Assembly (NCBI GenBank): GCA_020722945.1
Contig: DYJV01000037.1
Span: 1-23,251 of the forward strand
DNA: 23,251 nucleotides
Reading direction: 5' to 3'
DNA from: Candidatus Methylomirabilis sp.
GTDB lineage: Bacteria > DYJV01
The notes beneath the pieces are model-generated. The model worked only from the letters and a program-made list of their open reading frames with translations. It was not told where the DNA came from and did not search any database. Positions 6,967-14,393 of this stretch are shown in pieces; the stretch's first letter is position 1; each line of letters opens with the position of its first letter. The position numbers were made by a program, and so were the translations under genes.

Positions 6967-8046
6967 CTATTTAATAGATTGAAGTAACTTAGTTGCTGTC
7001 CCCACTGTTCTGAAAGCTTTTATAAAATCTTTTGCACTTTCATATGCGAGCTTTTCAGTTTTAAGCTTATACTCTTGCGGGATTGAATCTATCTCTTTTT
7101 TAAATTCTTTTGTTGCAAATTTTATATCTTTACTTTGATTCTTTGCCCACTCTTTCATTTTTGAAAATAGGTCATCTGGCAAACCTTCATGTGCAATATT
7201 TTGCCACAAAGTCCCAACATTACCTTTTCGTATCCCATAATCTGCAAACTGCCCTACAAGGTTAAGAGGTGTCCCTGTAATACCATGCTGTGCAATAGCA
7301 ACATCATACTTTTTGAGTGCTTCATATATTTCACCGGTTCTTTTGAGATCTATGTGGACATCCTCACCCTCTTTGTAATTACCATGTTTTGAGCCATTGT
7401 TAATAGCAAGAAGATCAGGATACACTTTATTCATTCTCAAACCTTCAATTAACTCTACAGCTTCTTCAACAGTAGAGATATATTCACCGTGGTCACCACC
7501 ACCTTTAATTTCTCCAACTTCAACTTCAAATCCAATACCATGCTCCCGTATAGGTTTAGAGAGAGCAGTAGTTATCTTTGTATTTATAGGAATTTCATTA
7601 AATGAAGCATCAATAGCAAAAGATGTGAAACCTGCTTTTAACTGGGCATCAATGAGAGATGCTGCCGAGTTTATCTCTTCAGGGGAATCTTTTTTGACTG
7701 TAATGTGGTCTGCATGTATAAAGAAAGGATGGGTAAATTTTGTTTCTTGAGCATAATTAAAGATAGTTTCTGCAAAAATATCTGGGGTCTGACCTGTATA
7801 ACCACCTTTAATATCCCCTTCAGATTTTGCAATTTCAAATCCAACAATAGCGTCAAGCTCTTGGGCTGCCCTCATAATACCAGGGATAACATGTTTAATC
7901 CTGATATTACAAGCCATAAATATAACCTTCTCATGTTTAAAAAAATCAAGTATATTTTTTATGTTGATAGCGGCAACTTTGTTGCTATTACCAAACTTCT
8001 TTAAAAAACCCTCAGGTCTGAATTTAAGTAGTTTGTCAAAATTCAT
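6967..8046 (-). CDS. Class II fructose-bisphosphate-aldolase family protein (divergent)
   Basis: A 359-residue cytosolic TIM-barrel lyase of the zinc-dependent class II aldolase family. Visible landmarks: HADH at 111-114 (first zinc ligand region), EVEVGEIKGGG at 174-184 (family pattern E-x-E-x-G-x-I-x-G), NNGSKHGNY at 216-224 (second zinc histidine), and QHGITGTP at 253-260 (third zinc histidine and phosphate loop). These imply an active metal-dependent aldolase, most likely cleaving fructose-1,6-bisphosphate or a related ketose phosphate. The sequence departs from textbook FbaA, so tagatose- or other ketose-phosphate specificity cannot be excluded. The start has a strong AAGGAGG and its ATG overlaps the ftsB-like stop (ATGA), which makes the start secure. 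Confidence 0.85.
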   Translation of the reverse strand: MNFDKLLKFRPEGFLKKFGNSNKVAAINIKNILDFFKHEKVIFMACNIRIKHVIPGIMRAAQELDAIVGFEIAKSEGDIKGGYTGQTPDIFAETIFNYAQETKFTHPFFIHADHITVKKDSPEEINSAASLIDAQLKAGFTSFAIDASFNEIPINTKITTALSKPIREHGIGFEVEVGEIKGGGDHGEYISTVEEAVELIEGLRMNKVYPDLLAINNGSKHGNYKEGEDVHIDLKRTGEIYEALKKYDVAIAQHGITGTPLNLVGQFADYGIRKGNVGTLWQNIAHEGLPDDLFSKMKEWAKNQSKDIKFATKEFKKEIDSIPQEYKLKTEKLAYESAKDFIKAFRTVGTATKLLQSIK

Positions 8047-8345
8047 CTTTTATCCTCCTTGTTATTTATTTTTATAAGGAGCTCACCATCTCCTATCATA
8101 TTAAACTTCTCTCTTGCAATTTTCTCTATATAACTCTTATCATTTTTTAATAGATTTATAGTTTGGGATAATTTTGTATTCTCTTTTTTAAGTAACTCAT
8201 TCTCTTTTACTATCTCTTCATATTTAACTTTGAGAGAAAAGTAATCTATAACACCTTTTTTCTTAAATATTGAATAAACAAGAACTATGGCAATCAGTAA
8301 TAGATAAATAATAAATCTAAAACGATAATTGTTTTCATTGTTCAT
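8043..8345 (-). CDS. FtsB/DivIC-like septum formation protein
   Basis: A 100-residue bitopic membrane protein: short basic N-terminus, one transmembrane segment (about residues 10-27), then a heptad-like coiled coil (about 36-70, KVKYEEIVKENELLKKEN) and the KIAREKFNMIGDGE stretch typical of FtsB/DivIC proteins, which read IAREKLGM.PGE. In the divisome such proteins bridge FtsL and FtsQ. The length fits. It overlaps exbD by 11 bases and the aldolase by 4, so it is part of one transcript. DivIC versus FtsB naming cannot be separated from sequence alone. Confidence 0.8.
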   Translation of the reverse strand: MNNENNYRFRFIIYLLLIAIVLVYSIFKKKGVIDYFSLKVKYEEIVKENELLKKENTKLSQTINLLKNDKSYIEKIAREKFNMIGDGELLIKINNKEDKR

Positions 8346-8739
8346 CTTGTTTTGTAGCTATTGCAAGATTATTTAAACCGTTTTTCTTTGCAAGATCCAT
8401 AATTGAAACAACTGTGCCATGATATGAAAATTTATCAGCTTTTATAATAATAAGAGACTCTTTGTTTTTTAGATTCTGAAATTTGGCATTAAGATTAACA
8501 ATATCAATTTTACCACCATTGTAGTAAATTTCACCAGATTTTGTGACTGATATATTTATAGTTTCAGGCTCTTTTTTGATCTCTTTACTTGAAGATGTTG
8601 GGAGGTCAACTTTTAAGCCTGTATTTACTTCAAAAGTTGTTGAAACCATAAAAAATATAAGTAGAAGGAAGACAACATCTACAAGTGGAGCAATATCTAT
8701 TGAAAAATTATCATTTTTATCTCTTTTTTTAAACTCCAT
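8335..8739 (-). CDS. exbD: ExbD/TolR-type biopolymer transport protein
   Basis: A 134-residue inner-membrane protein. The one N-terminal transmembrane helix carries the family signature DIAPLVDVVFLLLIFF, with the proton-path aspartate at Asp21, followed by a periplasmic domain. With ExbB it forms the proton-driven motor that energises TonB- or TolA-type partners. Start: GAGGG just upstream of the ATG at 8739, one base after the exbB stop. No tonB, tolA, tolB or pal is in the window, so Ton versus Tol role is undecided. Confidence 0.9.
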   Translation of the reverse strand: MEFKKRDKNDNFSIDIAPLVDVVFLLLIFFMVSTTFEVNTGLKVDLPTSSSKEIKKEPETINISVTKSGEIYYNGGKIDIVNLNAKFQNLKNKESLIIIKADKFSYHGTVVSIMDLAKKNGLNNLAIATKQDEQ

Positions 8740-8740
8740 C

Positions 8741-9343
8741 TTACCCTCTAAAATACTCTATAAATCTTAAAGAGATACCTTCCATTCTAACAATTATACG
8801 CTCTACTCTTGCAGTAAAATATTTGTAAAATATAAAAGTCGGAATTGCCACTATCAAACCTGCTGCAGTAGTAATGAGAGCTTCTGATATACCTGCAGAA
8901 AGCATTCCAGGGTCACCAAGCTGTTTACTCATAGCAAGAACATTAAAAGTCTTTATCATCCCTGTAACTGTCCCCAACAAACCCAAAAGTGGAGAGACTC
9001 CTGCGATTGTCCCCAAAGTAGAGAGATATCTCTCCATCTTTATCGACTCCTGCTTCCCTTGATCCACAACAGATTCTTGAATTGTTTCTATAGGTTTACC
9101 TATCTTTTTGAGACCAGAAAAGATTATTTTTGCAATAGAGCTATTTGAGGTAGCACATAATGCAATTGCTTCATTGATTTTCCCTTGTCTTATAAAGTCT
9201 TCTACTTCACGCAAAAATTTATCAGGGATAAGCTGAGAAATTCTCAAACTCCAAAGTTTTTCAAGAAAAATTGCAAGTGAAAAAACAGAACATAACAGAA
9301 TGGGATACATAACTACCCCACCTTTTTGAATTAATTCTAACAT
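8741..9343 (-). CDS. exbB: ExbB/TolQ/MotA-type proton channel protein
   Basis: A 200-residue inner-membrane protein with three hydrophobic segments (about 10-27, 105-130 and 150-172). The conserved GVSPLLGLLGTVTGMIKTF region is followed by EALITTAAGLIVAIPTF, the hallmark of the MotA/TolQ/ExbB channel family. It assembles around ExbD to form the proton-driven stator. It sits directly before exbD and overlaps the upstream coiled-coil gene by 7 bases. Confidence 0.92.
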   Translation of the reverse strand: MLELIQKGGVVMYPILLCSVFSLAIFLEKLWSLRISQLIPDKFLREVEDFIRQGKINEAIALCATSNSSIAKIIFSGLKKIGKPIETIQESVVDQGKQESIKMERYLSTLGTIAGVSPLLGLLGTVTGMIKTFNVLAMSKQLGDPGMLSAGISEALITTAAGLIVAIPTFIFYKYFTARVERIIVRMEGISLRFIEYFRG

Positions 9344-9615
9344 CTCTTCCTCTCTTTTACCTTTTTTGATATACTATTTAACTCTTCTATCTTTTGTAAA
9401 ATTATAAGCTTTCTATTTACTTCAAGATCATAACGTGCCTGATCCCCATCCTCTTCAGCCTCTTTTATACTCTGCTCAATAAGATTAAGGTTGCTGTTTA
9501 TTGATGCAATATTCCTCTCTATTTCAACCTCTATGGAGGGTAACTCAACCAAAATATCATCCTCTATCTTACTTAAAAAATCATTTATAGGATCTTTATC
9601 CAAGTAATCTTCCAT
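9337..9615 (-). CDS. Small acidic coiled-coil protein, function unknown
   Basis: A 92-residue soluble protein, very rich in Glu, Asp, Ile and Leu, with long predicted helices (about residues 25-90) in heptad pattern and a single terminal Cys. No signal peptide or membrane segment. GAGGA lies 5 bases before the ATG. It is first in the exbB-exbD-ftsB-aldolase transcript and overlaps exbB by 7 bases, so it is very probably translated. A cytoplasmic accessory to the ExbBD motor is possible, but that rests on position only. Confidence 0.65.
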   Translation of the reverse strand: MEDYLDKDPINDFLSKIEDDILVELPSIEVEIERNIASINSNLNLIEQSIKEAEEDGDQARYDLEVNRKLIILQKIEELNSISKKVKERKRC

Positions 9616-9695
9616 AATATCCTCAAATTATTTTATAATTAGAAAAATAAAACCACAGCTTAAGCAATTTTAAAAGTATCAAAAGATTAAAAATC

Positions 9696-9709
9696 AGATT
9701 AGATAATCT
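9696..9709. promoter_or_regulatory. Possible operator: perfect 14-base palindrome
   Basis: AGATTA and TAATCT flank a 2-base centre, in the gap between divergent promoters. It could bind a dimeric regulator. No known family is matched, so this is a tentative site. Confidence 0.25.
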
Positions 9710-9771
9710 CACATTAAACATTATAAATTAAGCATAAATTAGAGAAAAACCAAAAAATATTTATACTCTAC

Positions 9772-9791
9772 TTGATTTCAAATAAAATCAA
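9772..9791. promoter_or_regulatory. Possible operator: 20-base inverted repeat
   Basis: TTGATTT (9772-9778) and AAATCAA (9785-9791) are perfect 7-base inverted arms with a 6-base centre. The arms resemble FNR half-sites, but their spacing (10 rather than 4 between TTGAT and ATCAA) does not fit FNR. Confidence 0.25.
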
Positions 9792-10010
9792 AAATCATTA
9801 AAGAAAGTATAAAAAGATTTTTCAATATAAAATACAGTAAAAAAAATTGCAAGTTTAATATTGTATTTTTAAAAATTTTTTAATATACTTATAATAAAGA
9901 TGGGCAAAGATAGCTAATATTTTAATAAAATATCAGAAGTATATCGCTGTTATACCTAATTAATTTAATTGATACAAAAATCAAAATAGAAAAGATAGAG
10001 GATTATCCAA

Positions 10011-11318
10011 ATGCTAAAAGCAAAAAATAGTGTCGGAATTATATTCTTTCCCGCTTACGATTGGGCAATATCTCCATCTCACCCAGAGCGAGAGGAAAGA
10101 CTGCTATATACTCAGGATCAGATCATAGAAGAGGGATTATTTGATATAAAAGGTATCCACGAATTCAAACCATTAATAGCAGGTGCGACTCATATAAACA
10201 GGGCACATGTATCTGTTCCAGATGTTGATACTCAAGCCTCTATTTCCCATAAAATTTCAGCAGGTGGAGCACTCAAATCTGCTGAGATAGTTCTCACAAA
10301 AGAGGTTAACAAATCTTTTGCTCTTGTCAGACCTCCCGGACATCATGCAAGAAGAGTAGTTCATGGGAATAGAGGATTTTGTAATATAAACATTGAAGCT
10401 GTAATGGTAGAAGATATCAGGAAAAAATATAATGTAAAAAAAGTTGCGATAGTTGACACAGACTGTCACCACGGAGATGGGACACAAGATATATACTATC
10501 ACGATCCAGATGTTTTATTTATATCTCTCCACCAAGATGGAAGGACGCTTTACCCCGGAAGTGGTTTTACAGATGAGTTTGGAATCGGTAGAGGGATAGG
10601 TTATACAATCAATGTCCCATTACCTCCACTTACCTCTGATTCAGGATATTTTTATGTATTAGAAAATCTTGTTTTACCAATACTCTCAGATTTTAAACCA
10701 GAAATAATAATCAATTCAGCAGGTCAGGATAACCATTTTAGTGATCCTATCACCAATATGAACATCACAGCAAAAGGTTATGCAAAGCTTACCGAAATGC
10801 TCAATGCCGACATTGCCGTTTTAGAGGGTGGATATTCAGCGGAGAGTGCATTACCTTATGTAAATACAGGAATCATTCTTGCAATGGCTGGGCTCGATTA
10901 CTCAAATGTAGTAGAACCAACATACAATAAGAGTGAGCTAATCGAGAGCGATTCCAACCTTTCAATTATACGGGAAACTGTTAAGGAGCAGTTGAATAGA
11001 TGGCAAAATAGAGCCGCAATACAGGAGAAGGCATTAAAAGGTAGAGAGTTTATCAATTCAAGAAGGAGTGTTTACTACGATGAAGCAGGAATCACAGAGC
11101 ATCAAAATGAAACACTTTTTTTATGCAAAGATTGCACATCTTTTTACACAATGGAATCATCAGGGGACAACTATAAAATATTTGCAACAGTATTAGAACA
11201 AAACATCTGTGACAACTGCAGAGATAAAGCTTCAGAAATTTTCAAAAAAAACAATAAAAGTAATTTTGATTATAGTTATTGGATGGATAAAAGTAGGGAC
11301 GACTATAAGAGAATCTAA
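10011..11318 (+). CDS. Histone-deacetylase-family zinc hydrolase with C-terminal zinc-ribbon-like tail
   Basis: A 435-residue cytosolic enzyme. The arginase/deacetylase-fold domain (about 1-300) has all catalytic landmarks: RPPGHH with the His111-His112 dyad, zinc ligands Asp151 and His153 in DTDCHHGDG and Asp240 in SAGQDNHFSDP, and the catalytic Tyr275 in LEGGY. Family members remove acetyl groups from lysine or polyamines, or act as AcuC-like deacetylases; the substrate here is unknown. Residues 305-435 are an extra domain with CKDC (372-375) and CDNC (400-403), a likely zinc ribbon. GAGGA lies about 9 bases before the ATG. It is a single-gene unit, convergent with the transglycosylase gene. 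Confidence 0.88.
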   Translation: MLKAKNSVGIIFFPAYDWAISPSHPEREERLLYTQDQIIEEGLFDIKGIHEFKPLIAGATHINRAHVSVPDVDTQASISHKISAGGALKSAEIVLTKEVNKSFALVRPPGHHARRVVHGNRGFCNINIEAVMVEDIRKKYNVKKVAIVDTDCHHGDGTQDIYYHDPDVLFISLHQDGRTLYPGSGFTDEFGIGRGIGYTINVPLPPLTSDSGYFYVLENLVLPILSDFKPEIIINSAGQDNHFSDPITNMNITAKGYAKLTEMLNADIAVLEGGYSAESALPYVNTGIILAMAGLDYSNVVEPTYNKSELIESDSNLSIIRETVKEQLNRWQNRAAIQEKALKGREFINSRRSVYYDEAGITEHQNETLFLCKDCTSFYTMESSGDNYKIFATVLEQNICDNCRDKASEIFKKNNKSNFDYSYWMDKSRDDYKRI

Positions 11319-11347
11319 AATAGTTTACTTATGATTTATTACGATAA
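11311..11347. repeat. Direct repeat, copy A (partner at 11385-11420)
   Basis: This stretch spans the deacetylase stop codon. It matches 11385-11420 with a one-base gap: GAATCTAAA is identical, then TTTACTT, then TTTATTACGATA. In the last 24 aligned bases 21 are identical. Read on the minus strand it encodes a decayed copy of the transglycosylase C-terminus (TIIVINHK then stop, versus TIVINQK then stop). Confidence 0.7.
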
Positions 11348-11384
11348 TTGTAAATGTGAAACGTTTATATAATTGAAAATTTTC

Positions 11385-11420
11385 GAATCTAAACTATTTA
11401 CTTTTGGTTTATTACGATAG
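11385..11420. repeat. Direct repeat, copy B (partner at 11311-11347)
   Basis: The second copy lies about 73 bases to the right and contains the stop codon and last codons of the transglycosylase gene on the minus strand. The 37 bases between the copies are unique and include the palindrome GAAAATTTTC (11375-11384). Confidence 0.7.
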
Positions 11421-12981
11421 TGTCACCAATAGATATATTTATGTTTTTTAGGTTGTTATCAGTTTTGATTTGGGCAACTGTTGTATTAAACTTCTTGGCT
11501 AACTGGTAAAGATTGTCACCCTTCTTTATGATATACTTTAAAGATTTGACTTTAGCATTTGTCAAATTTTTCTTCACATTTGATATATTTGATGCGACTT
11601 TATTATTTGTTGTAGGTAAAGTAGATTTGGCTAACTTAGTGCTCTTAGTGGTAGTTTTAGTAGTATTTACTTTGTTAGCCGCAACAGGAGTGGATTGAGC
11701 TACTATATTACTTTTACCTTTTGGCTCTTTGACCGGACTAATAGTAGCAACAGTCGTTGGCTTTAAATTATAATTAGCTGGAAATGGTAGAAGTATAATC
11801 TGACCTATAGATAAAGATTGAGAATTAGTGATATGATTAATCTCTTTTATCGAAAGAGGTGAACTTATTTTAAATTTTTTGGCAATACCTAATAAAGTAT
11901 CACCTTTTTGAACTTTATACTGTTTGAACGCAAAGTTATAATCTTGATCAATTTTCTGTGCAATCTCAACAGCTTTATCTTCAATTTGAGAAGGGATTTT
12001 TAGGATATAGTTTTCATACGAAGGTGGTGTAGATAAGCGAAGTAGTTCTGGATTGTAATCCTTTACTGTCCCTACTTCAACTCCAGCTTCTGAAGCAAAT
12101 TTATATAAAGAGTAAGGCTTTGATATCTGGACAAAAGATATATCCTTTTTTGAGTAATTGAGCCACTCCTCAGGTATATACTTCAATTTATGATTATTGC
12201 GGATAAGGTATAATACAGCATAAAAATTGGGGACATAGGCTTTAGTCTCACTTAGCAAACCCTTCTTTGTGCATAATTCTTGAAATGTGCAAACATTATG
12301 CTTTTCGAGGAGTCTCTTGATTCTTAATTCTCCAGTATTGTAGGCCGCAAGAGCAAGTGCATAATCACCAAACATTTCATAAAGAGCTTTGAGGTAACGT
12401 GCTGCAGCAATTGTAGATCTTATCGGGTCTTTCCTCTCATCTATCCACCAATTAACCTCAAGACCGTATCTGAGAGCTGTCCCTTTAATAAATTGCCATG
12501 CACCAACTGCATTTGCCTTTGAGCGAGCATTAAAGTTAAAATGACTCTCTATTAACATAAGATATATTATTTCGTCAGGGAGACCATACTCTTTAAGTAT
12601 CTCTCTCATATAAGGTAGCCAGATATGATTTTTCTCAAAAGCTGTGTATAGCCAGCGACCATTATTGGCTGAATAGAATCTTATCAGACTTTTAACTTCA
12701 TCTGTCATAATTATTTTGATGGGAGAATCAGTGAATAGATTTTCGTCAAAATTGAGAGCTTCCTGTTCTATATCTTTATTAGAATCAAGATTAAACTCTT
12801 TATTAAAATTCTCTTTGAATTTATCGTTTTTGTTTGCTGCTTCTTCAGATGGGGTATTTAGATGTTTATTGTTGGTAATATCAGAGTCTTTAATAATGCC
12901 AGAAGATTGGGAGATACACCCTGAAATAACAATAGAAAAAAATAAAACTAAAAATAGAGATATAAATTTTTTTTCAACCAT
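11398..12981 (-). CDS. mltD: Membrane-bound lytic transglycosylase lipoprotein with two LysM domains (MltD-like)
   Basis: 527 residues. A lipoprotein signal ends in the lipobox VISGC with Cys22 as the lipidation site. After a low-complexity linker, an SLT transglycosylase domain covers about 120-235: catalytic Glu145 in LIESHFN, then AVGAWQFIKGTALRYGL and LALAAYNTGE. Two LysM peptidoglycan-binding domains follow, at about 356-402 (YKVQKGDTLLGIAKKF) and about 480-526 (YIIKKGDNLYQLAKKF), joined by a Ser/Thr/Lys-rich linker. It cleaves the glycan strand of peptidoglycan with 1,6-anhydro product formation. Domain order matches MltD. Upstream lies pilC on the same strand, 52 bases away. Confidence 0.92.
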   Translation of the reverse strand: MVEKKFISLFLVLFFSIVISGCISQSSGIIKDSDITNNKHLNTPSEEAANKNDKFKENFNKEFNLDSNKDIEQEALNFDENLFTDSPIKIIMTDEVKSLIRFYSANNGRWLYTAFEKNHIWLPYMREILKEYGLPDEIIYLMLIESHFNFNARSKANAVGAWQFIKGTALRYGLEVNWWIDERKDPIRSTIAAARYLKALYEMFGDYALALAAYNTGELRIKRLLEKHNVCTFQELCTKKGLLSETKAYVPNFYAVLYLIRNNHKLKYIPEEWLNYSKKDISFVQISKPYSLYKFASEAGVEVGTVKDYNPELLRLSTPPSYENYILKIPSQIEDKAVEIAQKIDQDYNFAFKQYKVQKGDTLLGIAKKFKISSPLSIKEINHITNSQSLSIGQIILLPFPANYNLKPTTVATISPVKEPKGKSNIVAQSTPVAANKVNTTKTTTKSTKLAKSTLPTTNNKVASNISNVKKNLTNAKVKSLKYIIKKGDNLYQLAKKFNTTVAQIKTDNNLKNINISIGDTIVINQK

Positions 12982-12989
12982 CGTTTTAC

Positions 12990-13038
12990 TTTAACAATAA
13001 TATATTAATTAGTCAAGAAAAATTTTATCATTGTTAAA
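12990..13038. repeat. 9-bp inverted repeat between pilC and mltD
   Basis: TTTAACAAT (12990-12998) and ATTGTTAAA (13030-13038) are perfect inverted arms around 31 bases. On the minus strand the interior contains a TTGACT-like -35. It may be an operator around an mltD promoter, or the arms of a large hairpin. No T-run follows, so it is not a classic terminator. Confidence 0.35.
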
Positions 13039-14233
13039 TAGCTTCACCCATTTTAAAAATTGGAAGATACATTGCCATAATCAAACCACCAAGCACGCCA
13101 CCAAGGAAAACCATTATAAGAGGCTCCATAAGGGCTGTAAGGTTTGAAACAGCTTGGTCAACTTCATCATCATAAAAATCTGCTATTTTCTGGAGCATCG
13201 AATCTAATGCTCCTGTATTTTCACCAATAGCAATCATCTGAACTACCATATGTGGAAAAACTTTGGTTTCAGCAAGTGGACCAGAGATATTTTTACCCTC
13301 TTTGATGCTCTCTTTAGATTTTATTATAGCTTTTTCAACAATCACATTACCAGCTGTTTTAGCAACAATATCCATAGCTTCTAAAATAGAAACACCACTC
13401 TGAAGCATTGTTGAGAGTGTCCTTGTAAATTTGGCAACTGCCCCCTTCTGTATAAGTGAGCCAAAAACAGGGATTTTAAGGAAAAGTTTATCGAAAAAAA
13501 ATCTACCCGGTGGAGTCGCATAAATTTTCTTTAAGATAAAACCTGTGGCAATTATCCCTACAAGTAGGTATACCCCATACGCTCTGAGCCAATTACTCAT
13601 ATCAATAACAATTTGTGTGGGCAAAGGAAGCTTTTGACCTGCTCCAGAAAACATTTCAGCAAAAACAGGGATAACTTTTATGAGAAGCAGAGCAACAACC
13701 AAACCTGCAACAACAAGAATACTGATAGGATACACCATGGCACCCTTAATTTTCCTTTTTAGTGCCATAGCCTTTTCCATAAATACGGCCAATCTTGTAA
13801 AGATAACATCTAAATTCCCTGAAAGCTCAGCTGCATTTACCATATTGACAAAAAGCTGATCAAAAACCTTAGGGTGCTTAGACATAGAAGCAGATAGCGT
13901 ATTCCCACTCTCTACGCCTGTTTTGATATCTTTGAGAACTCCACGGAAGGTTTTGTTTTCGGCTTGCTCCCCAAGTATCTCAAGACTCTGGACAAGTGGC
14001 AATCCTGCCTGTATCATGGTAGTAAACTGCCTTGTAAATACAACTATATCTCTGATCTTTACACTTGGTTTGAGAAAAGATAGCTCTATCTCTTTAGGTT
14101 TTACTTTGATTTTATCAGGAGTAATACCTTGTGCTCTAAGCTTAGACTCTACTTCTATCTTGTCTTTTGCTTCTATTTCACCCTTAAGTTCTTGGGCTCT
14201 TCTATTTTTACCCTTCCAAATATAGATAGGCAT
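13034..14233 (-). CDS. pilC: Type IV pilus / type II secretion inner-membrane platform protein (PilC/GspF family)
   Basis: 399 residues, the normal family length. It has two tandem T2SSF domains (about 68-190 and 271-392). The first is typified by FTRQFTTMIQAGLPLVQSLEIL and the second by FTRTLSTMLQSGVSILEAMDIV, each followed by hydrophobic segments (about 163-190, 215-235 and 368-395). The N-terminal MPIYIWKGK is also typical. PilC is the membrane platform that couples the PilB and PilT ATPases to pilin assembly. No other pilus gene is in the window. No good ribosome-binding site precedes the ATG, but the MPxY start is conserved. Confidence 0.9.
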   Translation of the reverse strand: MPIYIWKGKNRRAQELKGEIEAKDKIEVESKLRAQGITPDKIKVKPKEIELSFLKPSVKIRDIVVFTRQFTTMIQAGLPLVQSLEILGEQAENKTFRGVLKDIKTGVESGNTLSASMSKHPKVFDQLFVNMVNAAELSGNLDVIFTRLAVFMEKAMALKRKIKGAMVYPISILVVAGLVVALLLIKVIPVFAEMFSGAGQKLPLPTQIVIDMSNWLRAYGVYLLVGIIATGFILKKIYATPPGRFFFDKLFLKIPVFGSLIQKGAVAKFTRTLSTMLQSGVSILEAMDIVAKTAGNVIVEKAIIKSKESIKEGKNISGPLAETKVFPHMVVQMIAIGENTGALDSMLQKIADFYDDEVDQAVSNLTALMEPLIMVFLGGVLGGLIMAMYLPIFKMGEAI

Positions 14234-14348
14234 AGTCTATAAATATATGAAGAGTTTAATAAAATCAAGAAAAAAATTAATATTTCAATATTTAAAAATT
14301 CTAAGAGAGTAAAATTAAGTATAAAAATTATAAAATATAAGACATTTG

Positions 14349-14369
14349 CTCTACTTTTATAAAAGAGAG
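14349..14369. repeat. Hairpin-forming inverted repeat between the cytochrome and pilC genes
   Basis: CTCT (14349-14352) and AGAG (14366-14369) flank the perfect palindrome CTTTTATAAAAG (14354-14365). It lies 25 bases after the cytochrome stop and may help end that transcript, but a T-run is lacking, so the function is open. Confidence 0.3.
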
Positions 14370-14393
14370 GATTTTATCATTGAAAAATTAATT

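Larger units (their letters stand above)
9616..10010. other. 395-base intergenic region between divergent operons
   Basis: No supported gene on either strand. It must hold the promoters of the coiled-coil/exbB operon (minus) and of the deacetylase gene (plus). A TATAAT at 9890-9895 (plus) has no good -35. Two perfect palindromes stand out: AGATTA-GA-TAATCT (9696-9709) and TTGATTT-N6-AAATCAA (9772-9791). The very high A+T content makes chance palindromes common. Confidence 0.5.

Noticed and set aside
7397-8004. Plus-strand frames inside the aldolase gene
   Set aside because: Shadows of a strongly supported gene on the other strand.
9772-9791. FNR site before the deacetylase gene
   Set aside because: The half-sites are 10 bases apart rather than 4, so it cannot bind an FNR dimer in the usual way; kept only as a generic palindrome.
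9900-9960. Cyclic-di-GMP riboswitch suggested by GGGCAAAGATAGCTA
   Set aside because: Only a short stretch resembles the consensus; the paired stems and the first conserved half are missing.
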